A DNA stretch of 64,000 nt from Kangiella shandongensis (GTDB taxonomy: Bacteria > Pseudomonadota > Gammaproteobacteria > Enterobacterales > Kangiellaceae). This document shows positions 1 through 8,274 of this stretch, in pieces. The stretch lies in the NCBI RefSeq assembly GCF_020005365.1, contig NZ_JACNML010000003.1, positions 1 through 64,000 of the forward strand, in the 5' to 3' direction. Made by a program: the position numbers and the translations under genes. The notes under the pieces are model-generated. The model was not told where the DNA came from. It made no database searches and was given only the letters and a program-made list of their open reading frames with translations. The first letter of the stretch is position 1; each line of letters starts with the position of its first letter.

Positions 1-45
1 AAAGAACGTCTTGGTGAAGAACTCGCTTCACTCAAGTGGGCGCAC

Positions 46-451
46 ATTATATATCGCCCCAACCTCCTGTCAATACATTTTGATAATTTTTTTAAGCTCT
101 TGTTAAACTTAACAATTATCTGCCGGCCTCCTGCCTTAAATCGCCCCAGCTTTTCGCTTCAGAGCGGCGCGCATTATAAAGCGCTCACACTCCCTGTCAA
201 CACATTTTTTAAAACTTTTTAAACCGCTTTAAAAACCGCCCTTCCTGGACTTTCTTTCGCTGCTCCCGGCCTCGCCGATTGCCTCAAAAGAGGTGCGCAT
301 TATATAGCGCCTCAACCTCCTGTCAACTAACTTTTTAAATTGTTTTTCAACCATTTAAAAACGCTCTTCCTGAGCTTCCTTCGTGGCGTTTCGAATGTTT
401 CGTTTGCCTCGAAAGTGGTGCGCATTATAGACCCTAATTCACACCACGCAA
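46..451 (-). promoter_or_regulatory. Four tandem rRNA-type promoters reading leftward
   Basis: On the minus strand four -10 boxes TATAAT lie at 46-51, 173-178, 299-304 and 424-429. The first three have a perfect TTGACA -35 (68-73, 195-200, 321-326) with exactly 16 bp between. The fourth has a weak TTGCGT at 446-451. Each -10 is followed by a GC-rich discriminator (TGCGC or TGTGCGC). A/T-rich tracts containing TTTAAAAAGTT sit upstream of the -35 boxes of the second and third promoters, like UP elements. Units repeat every 125-127 bp. This architecture is typical of growth-rate-controlled rRNA or tRNA operon promoters, so a stable-RNA operon probably begins left of position 1. No coding gene is seen in 1-600. 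Confidence 0.75.
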
Positions 452-586
452 CCCTTTTATGAAACTTTTTTAAAAATAAATTTTTCATCAAGGGGAACTG
501 CTTAGTATAGCGCCAACTTGCTTAAAACTTAAGCACTTTTCAGTGTTTTTATAAGATTTAATTATAGGGGAAGATTAGGTGGGGTA

Positions 587-609
587 ATCCACCCTGATTG
601 AGGGTGGAT
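587..609. repeat. Perfect 9-bp inverted repeat after pssA
   Basis: ATCCACCCT at 587-595 pairs with AGGGTGGAT at 601-609 around a 5-nt loop. It lies 15 bp past the pssA stop and could act as a terminator, but no clear T-run follows on the minus strand. It resembles GGTGGGC-type intergenic palindromes, one of which also occurs at 55294-55315. Confidence 0.5.
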
Positions 610-623
610 CGTAGAACAATATA

Positions 624-1457
624 TTAGTCTTTTTTGTCTTCTTTACTGGCCTCTTCTTCAGTCTCTTCTTGGCCGTCAACGATTTCAGGTTCTAACACTT
701 CCTTTTCCTGGCTTTTACGCTGACGTCTTTCTTCTTTAATGTCCTTTAAACGCCATAAAGTCATGACCGGGCCCGATAACGCATATAATGCAAAACCAGC
801 AAATAATACTGAAGGCGGATCCATGGCAATGAATATAAAGACCAGAACGATAATTAAAACGCCTATAAATGGGATCTTCCCTTTCCAGTCAACTTCTTTA
901 AAACTGGAATATCTAAAGTTACTCACCATTAACAGGCCTGTGACTAAAGTAAGGATACCGACATACACGCCCCAGGGCCGAACATCCCACTGATACTCTG
1001 AGCCTAACCATACCAGTCCTGCCAAAATCGCTGCGGCCGATGGACTAGCAAGCCCCTGGAAGTAACGCTTATCCGCGGTACCAACCTGAGTGTTAAAACG
1101 GGCCAATCTCAAGGCAGCACCGATGACATAAACAAACGATGCCAGCCAGCCAAATTTACCGATATCGGTTAAGGCCCAGTTGTAGACAACTAGAGATGGA
1201 GCAATACCAAATGACACCATATCGGCCATCGAATCATATTCAGCACCAAAATCACTTTGCGTATTGGTCATTCGAGCCATCCGTCCATCGAGACCATCCA
1301 TGATCATGGCAATAAAGATGGCGATAGCTGCATTTTCAAAATGGCCCTGCATCGAGGCAACAACAGCATAAAAGCCTGCAAATAGGCCCGCCGTCGTTAA
1401 TAAGTTGGGTAGTAAATAAATACCACGTCGATTAGCCAATGATTTCTTCACTTTCAT
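624..1457 (-). CDS. pssA: CDP-diacylglycerol--serine O-phosphatidyltransferase
   Basis: This membrane enzyme transfers phosphatidyl from CDP-diacylglycerol to serine, giving phosphatidylserine, the precursor of phosphatidylethanolamine. The 277-residue protein has the CDP-alcohol phosphotransferase signature DGRMAR, then eight residues, G, three residues, D, three residues, D (about residues 57-80). Several hydrophobic segments span the whole length and the C-terminal tail, about 40 residues, is highly charged. This is the multispanning family, unlike the PLD-type PssA of E. coli. It stands alone. A miniature repeat element lies about 60 bp upstream of its start and might affect expression. 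Family assignment is secure; substrate is inferred from overall similarity to bacterial PssA. Confidence 0.9.
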   Translation of the reverse strand: MKVKKSLANRRGIYLLPNLLTTAGLFAGFYAVVASMQGHFENAAIAIFIAMIMDGLDGRMARMTNTQSDFGAEYDSMADMVSFGIAPSLVVYNWALTDIGKFGWLASFVYVIGAALRLARFNTQVGTADKRYFQGLASPSAAAILAGLVWLGSEYQWDVRPWGVYVGILTLVTGLLMVSNFRYSSFKEVDWKGKIPFIGVLIIVLVFIFIAMDPPSVLFAGFALYALSGPVMTLWRLKDIKEERRQRKSQEKEVLEPEIVDGQEETEEEASKEDKKD

Positions 1458-1517
1458 AGAATGGTATTACCTATTAAAAACACGTTATAATCAATGGAGT
1501 GCATCTTATCATAACCA

Positions 1518-1829
1518 GGGTCTGTTGATCTTTCATAAATCGTCTCTGTTGTGTCTAAAATATCGTCAATCGCGACGGAAGGTGTTAAAATTTAGCCATT
1601 CTCGGCTTTGTCTCCGAGAGTCGCTCTAACTCCTGCATCGTGCAGTCGTAAATCAACAGCTTCCAACAAAGAGTGACGATATTTTAGCCACAACCCAAGG
1701 GGCGGGGACTATTTTCGCCCAGCGTTGTTATCCAAAGGTGAAAATATGAAAACTATTCATTACTTTTGATGTCTAGTTGAACAAAAAATAGCTCCCAGCA
1801 GAGATGGTTTATGAAAGATCAACAGGCGC
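1518..1829. mobile_element. MITE-like element with 22-bp terminal inverted repeats and TSD
   Basis: The 22-bp left end at 1518-1539 starts GGGTCTGTTGATC. It is repeated inverted at 1808-1829, with 20 of 22 positions matching and the inner 18 bp identical. The 6-bp direct repeat TAACCA flanks both ends (1512-1517 and 1830-1835), as expected for a target-site duplication. A second nested inverted repeat, CTAAAATATCGTC (1555-1567) against GACGATATTTTAG (1675-1687), lies inside. The 312-bp body has no convincing ORF, so it must have been moved by a transposase encoded elsewhere. It fills almost all of the pssA to DUF3579 gap. The parent transposon family is not identified here. Confidence 0.8.
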
Positions 1830-1862
1830 TAACCATAGTAAAAATAATTTCAGTTAATTTAT

Positions 1863-2147
1863 ATGAGTGATGAACAAACCGAAAGCCGAATCATTATTAT
1901 GGGCGTAACCGAGTCCGGAAAGAAGTTTCGTCCAAGCGACTGGGCCGAACGCATGTGCGGCAATTTATGCACCTTTCGAAACCGAAGAATGATCTACTCC
2001 CCACTACTACGCCCAGCCATCCGGGAAGGCATAAAAGCCGTTATTATTTCCAACCAGTTATCAATAAAGCACCCCTCCCTCTACCAAGAGTTGATGGAAT
2101 TTGCTAAAACGAATAAATTGGTAGTTAAAGAAGAAGCCATTGCATAG
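1863..2147 (+). CDS. DUF3579 family protein
   Basis: This 94-residue cytoplasmic protein contains the conserved core GVTESGKKFRPSDWAERMCG followed by a basic stretch and a block around ISNQLSIKHPSLYQELMEFA. That pattern matches the DUF3579 family, which is found mostly in beta- and gammaproteobacteria and has no established function. No signal peptide or membrane segment is visible. The start lies 28 bp right of the target duplication of the neighbouring miniature element, so its native promoter may have been displaced or replaced by the insertion. The next gene begins 34 bp downstream in the same direction. Confidence 0.8.
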   Translation: MSDEQTESRIIIMGVTESGKKFRPSDWAERMCGNLCTFRNRRMIYSPLLRPAIREGIKAVIISNQLSIKHPSLYQELMEFAKTNKLVVKEEAIA

Positions 2148-2181
2148 GCTTTTATGGACAACACGAGAGAGTATTTATTAT

Positions 2182-2646
2182 ATGATTTCCAAAAGATCGC
2201 TTATTATTACAGCGCTGCTAGCATTAGCGGTTTCTTTCTCAGCAGTAGCTGATAAACCTATATACAAATGGAAAGATAGTCAGGGTAATATCAAATATAC
2301 ACAGTCTAAACCACCTCGCGGTACTGACTACGAAACCATTTATCAAAGAACGTCAACAGCAACCAAAGCTCAGTCTGAGAACTCACAGGCTGATTCAGCT
2401 GAAGCGAATGATTCTCTTGATGACGTTATAGCAAAACAAAATAAACAAAAAGATGTAGTAGCTCAGAAAAATGCTGAGATAGCGCGTAAAAACTGCACTA
2501 TTGCCAAAAACAACTTAGAGGTACTACAAAGCAGAACTCGCGTACAGGTAGAGGAGAACGGACAACGCCGCATGCTGACCGACCAGGAGAGAGCCGATAA
2601 ACTTGAAAAAGCCAAGGCCAATGTCGATAAATTCTGCAACCAGTAG
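2182..2646 (+). CDS. Exported DUF4124-domain protein
   Basis: The open frame extends upstream to 2140, but the ATG at 2182 follows GAGAG and begins a clean signal peptide (MISKRSLIITALLALAVSFSAVA), so this start is preferred, giving 154 residues. The mature N-terminus carries the DUF4124 motif IYKWKDSQGNIKYTQSKPP, a small beta domain common in gammaproteobacterial exported proteins. The remainder is a charged, Lys/Gln-rich, probably coiled-coil segment ending NVDKFCNQ, with two cysteines. Function is unknown; periplasmic location is inferred from the signal peptide. A strong terminator follows directly. Confidence 0.8.
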   Translation: MISKRSLIITALLALAVSFSAVADKPIYKWKDSQGNIKYTQSKPPRGTDYETIYQRTSTATKAQSENSQADSAEANDSLDDVIAKQNKQKDVVAQKNAEIARKNCTIAKNNLEVLQSRTRVQVEENGQRRMLTDQERADKLEKAKANVDKFCNQ

Positions 2647-2664
2647 CCCTTAAAATATGCTAAG

Positions 2665-2686
2665 AGCCCTCTTTCGAGGGCTTTTT
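2665..2686 (+). terminator. Rho-independent terminator after the DUF4124 gene
   Basis: AGCCCTC pairs with GAGGGCT around a TTTC loop and is followed by five T residues. Confidence 0.9.
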
Positions 2687-2776
2687 ATTAGCCGAATCTT
2701 CCCTTATTACCCCTTCCCTCAATAACAGCTCTCCTTGAAGAGTTCAACGACATGACTTAAAGCAACAAGACACCAA

Positions 2777-2799
2777 AAGATGCATTTACTTTACATCTT
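2777..2799 (+). promoter_or_regulatory. NsrR-type operator upstream of nnrS
   Basis: AAGATGCATTT (2777-2787), one spacer base, then CTTTACATCTT (2789-2799). This matches the 11-1-11 architecture of the nitric-oxide-sensing repressor NsrR: the left half is perfect and 7 of 11 positions match in the right half. It lies 52 bp before the nnrS start, and nnrS is a recognised NsrR target in many proteobacteria. The nsrR gene itself is not in the window. Confidence 0.7.
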
Positions 2800-2851
2800 T
2801 AAGTTGTAAAATGTCTATAACCCACATTAACTTTGGAATGGTAGTAACAGA

Positions 2852-4051
2852 ATGCAAATACTAGATGCCGAAAAAGAGAGGGCCATCTGGCCTTTATTCC
2901 GGTTAGGTTTTCGCGTCTTCTTCTTGGGAGGGGCACTAATATCGGTGATAGCCATGTTACTTTGGGTTCTGTCGTTGAGCGGAGTAAACTTCCTAGGCGC
3001 TGTTAACAACCCCATTTGGTGGCATGCCCATGAAATGATTTTTGGCTTTACCCTGGCCATCATTGCAGGCTTCGTTTTAACGGCCATCCAGAATTGGACC
3101 GGGATTCCAGGAGTTAGGGGATGGCCACTGGGTATAGCAGCGCTTTTCTGGCTACTACCAAGACTCTTATTGCCACTACTAGGCGAAACTCATTGGCTGG
3201 TAGCCGTATTAGATATACTGTGGTTACCGCTGGTTACTTACTTTTTAGCTCGCCCAATACTCCAGATAAAACAGTGGAGAAACCTATTTTTTGTCCCAGT
3301 ACTGCTCATCTTTACGGTACTCAACGCACTCAGTTATTACGCTGCCTACAATGATGACTGGCTATTATCCGAGCGTGTATTTGTCGGTAGCGTATTGTTG
3401 ATAACGGCATTGATTGCTGTCATGGGGGGCCGAGTCATCCCTTTCTTTACAGCCAGAGCAACCGGCACGGAAAAGCCACAACCAATCATGTTATTAGAGA
3501 TTATAGCCTTAGGCGGTATATGGCTGTTAGCACTAACCTGGTTGCTAACTCCGCACACAACCACTTCTTACCAACTTCTGGCTCTGGTCAGCATTATTAC
3601 GGCAATCGCCCATCTGATACGAATGCTGCGTTGGAACAATATCCCAAGTCTCAAAGTGTCGCTGTTATGGATACTGCATATTGGTTATCTATTTATTCCA
3701 TTGGGGCTTGTAGCTTTTGCTTTATCTCTGAGTCAGCAATTGTTGACCATTTCTGCTGCAAGTCACTTTCTCACTGTCGGAGCTTTGGGCTGCATCGTAC
3801 TGGGTATGATAGCCCGTGTATCGCTGGGCCACTCCGGCCGAAGCCTTGAACCGAAGAAACTCATGGTTGCCGCTTTTGCACTTGTCATAATCGCCGCAGC
3901 GTTACGTTCGCTAGGACCTATATTCCTGCCACCGTTCCTGACAGAAATGTACCAATTGAGCGCTGTGTTATGGATTATAGCTTATCTTGCTTTTGTCATT
4001 ATCTACTGCCCAGTTTTAACCCAGCCACGAATTGACGGTCGACCCGGCTAG
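2852..4051 (+). CDS. nnrS: NnrS family heme-copper membrane protein
   Basis: This 399-residue protein has about twelve hydrophobic segments and the family hallmarks: an N-terminal PLFRLGFRVFFLGG block, then WWHAHEMIFGF with histidines suited to metal binding, and an RVIPFFTARATG segment in the middle. NnrS proteins protect cells against nitric oxide and nitrosative stress, mainly by limiting iron-dinitrosyl damage. No denitrification genes are seen nearby, which fits a detoxification role. The NsrR-type operator upstream supports induction by nitric oxide. The start ATG has only a weak ribosome-binding site. Confidence 0.88.
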   Translation: MQILDAEKERAIWPLFRLGFRVFFLGGALISVIAMLLWVLSLSGVNFLGAVNNPIWWHAHEMIFGFTLAIIAGFVLTAIQNWTGIPGVRGWPLGIAALFWLLPRLLLPLLGETHWLVAVLDILWLPLVTYFLARPILQIKQWRNLFFVPVLLIFTVLNALSYYAAYNDDWLLSERVFVGSVLLITALIAVMGGRVIPFFTARATGTEKPQPIMLLEIIALGGIWLLALTWLLTPHTTTSYQLLALVSIITAIAHLIRMLRWNNIPSLKVSLLWILHIGYLFIPLGLVAFALSLSQQLLTISAASHFLTVGALGCIVLGMIARVSLGHSGRSLEPKKLMVAAFALVIIAAALRSLGPIFLPPFLTEMYQLSAVLWIIAYLAFVIIYCPVLTQPRIDGRPG

Positions 4052-4084
4052 AAAAATGCCCGTAGCCTATATAGACTACGGGCA
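4052..4084 (-). terminator. Terminator of clpB
   Basis: TGCCCGTAG (4057-4065) pairs perfectly with CTACGGGCA (4076-4084). Read on the minus strand the hairpin is followed by TTTTT, seven bases past the clpB stop. Confidence 0.8.
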
Positions 4085-4090
4085 CCAAGC

Positions 4091-6682
4091 TTACTGGTTA
4101 ATTTGTAACTCACCATTACTGATGTCGAGAGCTATTGGCTCTGCAGGCTGAATGTCACCCGATAATATGGCTTTCGACAGGGGATCTTCCAAACGATTTT
4201 GAATCGCCCGTTTTAAAGGTCTGGCGCCGAATACCGGGTCAAAACCTGCCTCAGCCAGGTTCTCCAGCAGAGCATCGCTAACCTTCACTTCAAAGCCATT
4301 ATCCCTTAATCGCTGAAGTAAACGCTCTACCTGGATCGCCGCAATAGCTTTAATTTGTTCTTTAGCTAATGGGTGGAAGACAACGATCTCATCGATCCGG
4401 TTAATAAACTCAGGACGGAAGTGGTTACCGATCACATCCATCAGCATATTCTTCATTTCATCATAGCTCTTTTCAGAGTCAGAGCCTGCGGCGCTGCTGT
4501 GCTGCTGTATGAGATCCGAGCCCATATTCGAGGTCATGACAATAACGGTATTTTTAAAATCAACCGTTCTCCCCTGACTATCGGTTAGACGACCATCCTC
4601 TAACACTTGAAGCAGGACGTTAAAAACATCTGGGTGGGCTTTTTCAACTTCATCAAACAGGATGACTGAATAAGGCTTACGGCGTACCGCTTCCGTTAGA
4701 TAGCCACCTTGCTCATATCCAACATAACCCGGAGGCGCCCCGATTAAGCGTGCAACCGCATGCTTCTCCATAAACTCCGACATATCAATACGAATTATGG
4801 CATCTTCCGTATCAAACAAAAAGCTGGCCAAGGTTTTACAGAGTTCGGTCTTACCGACACCCGTTGGTCCTAAGAACAGGAAAGAGCCATTAGGACGATT
4901 CGGATCCGCTAACCCCGCTCTCGAACGACGTATTGCATTCGACACAGCAGAAACAGCCTCGTCCTGACCAATGACTCGCTCATGCAGAGCGGTTTCCATT
5001 TGCAATAATTTCTCTCTCTCTCCTTCGAGCATTTTTGCAACTGGGATACCCGTCCATTTAGACACGACTTCTGCAATTTCTACATCCGAGACTTTATTGC
5101 GCAGCAGTTGCATCTCCTGCGAATCTTCTTCGGACACCTGCTCCAGTTTGGCTTCCAGTTCAGGGATCTTGCCATACTGTAGCTCTGACATTTTGGTTAA
5201 ATCACCCGCCCTCTGAGCAGCTTCCAATTCGACGCGAGCCTTATCCAGTTCGGCCTTTATATTTTGAGCACCATGAACCGAGGCCTTCTCAGAGCTCCAT
5301 ATTTCATCCAGCTCAGCATATTCTTTTTCCAGCAGATCAATCTGCCCTTCAAGATCTTCAAGCCTTTTCACTGAACTTTGGTCGGTTTCCTTCTTAAGTG
5401 CTTCACGCTGAATCTTTAACTGAATTAAGCGGCGCTCCAGCTTATCCATAGCCTCCGGCTTGGAATCAATCTCCATACGAATACGGCTGGCCGCTTCATC
5501 GATCAAATCAATCGCTTTATCGGGTAGCTGTCGATCCGTAATATAGCGCTGGGAAAGCGTCGTTGCGGCAACAATTGCCGGATCGGTAATCTCAACGCCA
5601 TGGTGTACTTCATAACGTTCTTTCAGGCCACGCAGGATTGCAATGGTATCTTCAGTACTCGGTTCATCCACCAGTACCTTTTGGAAGCGACGCTCTAAAG
5701 CCGCATCTTTCTCAATATGCTGTCGATACTCATCCAGTGTTGTCGCGCCAACACAGTGAAGCTCACCACGCGCTAACGCGGGTTTCAACATATTACTGGC
5801 ATCCATCGCACCGTCGGCTTTACCGGCGCCAACCATGGTATGCAGCTCATCAATGAATAGAATGATCTTGCCTTCCTGCTTCGAGAGGTCACTGAGTAAA
5901 GCCTTTAAACGCTCCTCAAACTCACCCCGGAACTTAGCACCAGCAATCAGCAACCCCATATCAAGGGATAAAACACGCTTTTCTTTTAACCCTTCAGGGA
6001 CTTCACCGTTTACAATACGCTGAGCTAAACCTTCAACGATAGCAGTTTTACCAACACCTGGTGCACCAATCAATACGGGGTTATTTTTACTACGTCTTTG
6101 TAACACTTGGATACACCGCCGAATTTCATCGTCACGACCAATAACCGGATCCAGCTTGCCGCTCTCAGCGCGTTCATTCAGATCAATGGTGTACTTTTCC
6201 AGAGCCTGACGATTTTCTTCAGCGTTCGGATCATCAACACCTTGTCCGCCACGAATTTTACTTATGGCCTCTTCCACCATTTCTTTGGTGATGCCCTGTT
6301 CATTGAGCAATTTACTTAACGTAGATTTGACCTCTAATGCTGCTAATAAGAACAACTCAGAAGCGATATACTGATCCTGTCGTTGTTGAGCGATTTTGTC
6401 GCACACATTAAGCAGCTTACCCAAGTCTTGCGACAGGTGAACCTCTCCAGCATTCCCTGAAACCTGAGGAAGCTTTTCAAGTTCCGCTTCCACTGCCTGC
6501 GCCAGTGCTGACGGAGCGGCTCCAATCTGATTCAAAATAGCCGACACACTATTGCCCTGCTGTTGCAGCATGGCGAGCATGAGATGAAGTGGTTCAATAT
6601 ATTGCTGATCACGCCCCACAGCCAATGACTGAGCATCAGCCAAGGCTGCTTGAAATTTACTGGTCAGTTTATCCATTCTCAT
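4091..6682 (-). CDS. clpB: ATP-dependent disaggregase ClpB
   Basis: ClpB is a hexameric AAA+ chaperone that works with DnaK to pull proteins out of aggregates after heat stress. The 863-residue length is typical. Visible parts are the N-terminal Clp repeats, the first ATPase (GAPGVGKT, about residue 203; Walker B LFIDELHT), the long coiled-coil middle domain rich in Glu, Leu and Lys (about 400-525), and the second ATPase (GPTGVGKT, about 606; Walker [11 protein letters not shown]). The middle domain distinguishes ClpB from ClpA. The start [10 protein letters not shown] is the family norm and follows GAGGG. A sigma-32-like promoter lies upstream. Gene order matches the common rluD-pgeF-clpB layout with one gene inserted. 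Confidence 0.98.
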   Translation of the reverse strand: MRMDKLTSKFQAALADAQSLAVGRDQQYIEPLHLMLAMLQQQGNSVSAILNQIGAAPSALAQAVEAELEKLPQVSGNAGEVHLSQDLGKLLNVCDKIAQQRQDQYIASELFLLAALEVKSTLSKLLNEQGITKEMVEEAISKIRGGQGVDDPNAEENRQALEKYTIDLNERAESGKLDPVIGRDDEIRRCIQVLQRRSKNNPVLIGAPGVGKTAIVEGLAQRIVNGEVPEGLKEKRVLSLDMGLLIAGAKFRGEFEERLKALLSDLSKQEGKIILFIDELHTMVGAGKADGAMDASNMLKPALARGELHCVGATTLDEYRQHIEKDAALERRFQKVLVDEPSTEDTIAILRGLKERYEVHHGVEITDPAIVAATTLSQRYITDRQLPDKAIDLIDEAASRIRMEIDSKPEAMDKLERRLIQLKIQREALKKETDQSSVKRLEDLEGQIDLLEKEYAELDEIWSSEKASVHGAQNIKAELDKARVELEAAQRAGDLTKMSELQYGKIPELEAKLEQVSEEDSQEMQLLRNKVSDVEIAEVVSKWTGIPVAKMLEGEREKLLQMETALHERVIGQDEAVSAVSNAIRRSRAGLADPNRPNGSFLFLGPTGVGKTELCKTLASFLFDTEDAIIRIDMSEFMEKHAVARLIGAPPGYVGYEQGGYLTEAVRRKPYSVILFDEVEKAHPDVFNVLLQVLEDGRLTDSQGRTVDFKNTVIVMTSNMGSDLIQQHSSAAGSDSEKSYDEMKNMLMDVIGNHFRPEFINRIDEIVVFHPLAKEQIKAIAAIQVERLLQRLRDNGFEVKVSDALLENLAEAGFDPVFGARPLKRAIQNRLEDPLSKAILSGDIQPAEPIALDISNGELQINQ

Positions 6683-6759
6683 TTGTAAGCCCTCTTCGTA
6701 AATCCCCCTTGTTTAAGGGTTACTTACCTAAAATAAAATCAAAAACAGTTGTCTTACAA

Positions 6760-6786
6760 AATGTGGGTATATTTTAAATTTTCAAG
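6760..6786 (-). promoter_or_regulatory. Sigma-32 heat-shock promoter of clpB
   Basis: On the minus strand CTTGAAA (6780-6786) is followed after 12 bp by CCCACATT (6760-6767), close to the sigma-32 consensus CTTGAAA and CCCCATNT. It lies about 78 bp upstream of the clpB start. Confidence 0.75.
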
Positions 6787-6794
6787 TCTAAAAA

Positions 6795-7511
6795 TTAATC
6801 AATTGAGTCGCGGTGGCCGAGCAGCAACTCTCCCAGATGATGCAATGCCTCTTCGCGATGAAAGAATTCGTGGGACAAGTCGGGAAACCTTAAGACTTTG
6901 CTTTTGGAGCGAAGAAATAGCGGTTTAAAGACACTCCCTTGCCCTTTAACGCCAACGATTCGTGCTACCAAAATCCGCTTTTGACTGAGCTGTGCCAGGC
7001 GCTTGATTCCAGGCTTTACTCGATACGGTTTGATATGATCCTGGTGAATCTTTCCGTGGGGGAAAAGTGCAAGGATTTCTCCCGAATCCAGGGCCCGCTT
7101 CGCCTGACGAAAAGCAATATCAGCACGCCCTGTGCGATCAACAGGAATACAACCGGCGCCTTTAAATATCCACTTTAAACCAAAACGTTCGTATTCTTCT
7201 TTAGCAATCATAAAACGAATGGGACGGTCGCAGGCAGCGATCAGTAACAAAGGATCAACGCCCGAAACATGATTTGATATAAGGATTGCCCCGCCATCTT
7301 CAGGCAAGTCGAATTTTTCTAGCCGTAACCGATGAAACTTCACACAGTAAGCGCGACATAGCCCGTCGATAAAGTTGAGCTTACGAGAGCCCCAGTCAAC
7401 ATGGTTATACTTTCTGGCTTTGGCTCGCAAATAAACAACAAATAAAACAGACGCCAGTAGAGCCATGGCTGCGATAACAAGCTCCCAGTGCGTTTGAAGC
7501 CAATCTCCCAT
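6795..7511 (-). CDS. PlsC-family 1-acyl-glycerol-3-phosphate acyltransferase
   Basis: The 238-residue protein has one N-terminal membrane segment (about residues 8-28) and the acyltransferase catalytic motif NHVSGVD (NHX4D), then IPVDRTG, the third conserved block. The block that normally reads FPEGT is FPHGK here. Such enzymes acylate lysophosphatidic acid or related lysolipids at the inner membrane. Whether this is the housekeeping PlsC or a paralogue with another acceptor cannot be decided from sequence. It starts at an ATG behind GAGGA, two bases after the pgeF stop, so it is probably cotranscribed with rluD and pgeF. Confidence 0.82.
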   Translation of the reverse strand: MGDWLQTHWELVIAAMALLASVLFVVYLRAKARKYNHVDWGSRKLNFIDGLCRAYCVKFHRLRLEKFDLPEDGGAILISNHVSGVDPLLLIAACDRPIRFMIAKEEYERFGLKWIFKGAGCIPVDRTGRADIAFRQAKRALDSGEILALFPHGKIHQDHIKPYRVKPGIKRLAQLSQKRILVARIVGVKGQGSVFKPLFLRSKSKVLRFPDLSHEFFHREEALHHLGELLLGHRDSID

Positions 7512-7513
7512 AA

Positions 7514-8272
7514 CTAATCTTCCTCGGTATGTTCAATCCAGATAGCCGTCACCATGCGACCTGTTTGAGCGGCTGAATGATTTTTCTGGTTATGGCTAGC
7601 CCGACGGTGTGAGAAAAACTGTACCTCTTGTTCGTAAGTACACATATTGCTCTGGTACACGTCAATATTCTTACCACTCAATTGATGCTCTGCGATTGCA
7701 GGCAGATCACACAACCATTTGTTATTACTGCTTTTAAAATATTGCTCATAAGTGGAATCAACGTTCACAAAGCTCTCTCTGACGTCGTCTCCAACTTCAA
7801 AGTGTTTTTGACAAATTGCCGGGCCTATCCAGGCCATCAACTCTGAGGTTCCGTGGTACTTCTGTACAGCCTCTAGCAGAACCCCTTTCGCCAGACCTCG
7901 CCAACCGGCATGGATCGCAGCTACCCAATTGCCAGCTTTGTTCGCCAATAACACAGGTAAACAGTCTGCTGTCATGACCAGGCAAGTATGCCCTGGCGAA
8001 TGAGTAAAACAGCCATCGGCTTCAGTCAGGGGCTGCCCGTGTGGGATCACTCTAGTACTATGAACTTGAGTTAACCAGCAAGGATGGGGTATGGATTCAC
8101 TTCGACCAAGGCGCTCACGATTTTCCGCTACTTTCGACGGATGATCACCAACGTGTAACGCTAGATTAAGAGTATCAAAGGGCTCGTCACTGACACCGCC
8201 CTGACGCGTTGTGGTGAAAGCTTGAACAAACGATGGCACAGGCCATTCTGGGCGAATAACTGAAAGAGACAC
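7514..8272 (-). CDS. pgeF: Peptidoglycan editing factor / multicopper-oxidase-like PgeF (YfiH)
   Basis: This 252-residue member of the laccase-domain (DUF152/LACC1) family shows the metal and purine-site motifs TADCLPVLL and AIHAGWRGL and a late Cys/His pair (MCTYEQEVQFFSHRR). Relatives act on purine nucleosides, and E. coli YfiH corrects mis-incorporated serine in peptidoglycan precursors. The start is GTG, preceded by GAGGG that overlaps the rluD stop region, so translation is probably coupled to rluD. Cytoplasmic location is inferred from the lack of a signal peptide. Confidence 0.9.
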   Translation of the reverse strand: MSLSVIRPEWPVPSFVQAFTTTRQGGVSDEPFDTLNLALHVGDHPSKVAENRERLGRSESIPHPCWLTQVHSTRVIPHGQPLTEADGCFTHSPGHTCLVMTADCLPVLLANKAGNWVAAIHAGWRGLAKGVLLEAVQKYHGTSELMAWIGPAICQKHFEVGDDVRESFVNVDSTYEQYFKSSNNKWLCDLPAIAEHQLSGKNIDVYQSNMCTYEQEVQFFSHRRASHNQKNHSAAQTGRMVTAIWIEHTEED

Positions 8273-8274
8273 TG

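Noticed and set aside
1-480. Regularly spaced repeats suggestive of a CRISPR array
   Set aside because: The repeat unit is about 126 bp, and the conserved parts are -35 and -10 promoter boxes with A/T tracts, not 25-40 bp repeats with unique spacers.
1555-1687. Inner inverted repeat as an independent regulatory RNA
   Set aside because: It is nested symmetrically within the miniature element and is better explained as part of it.
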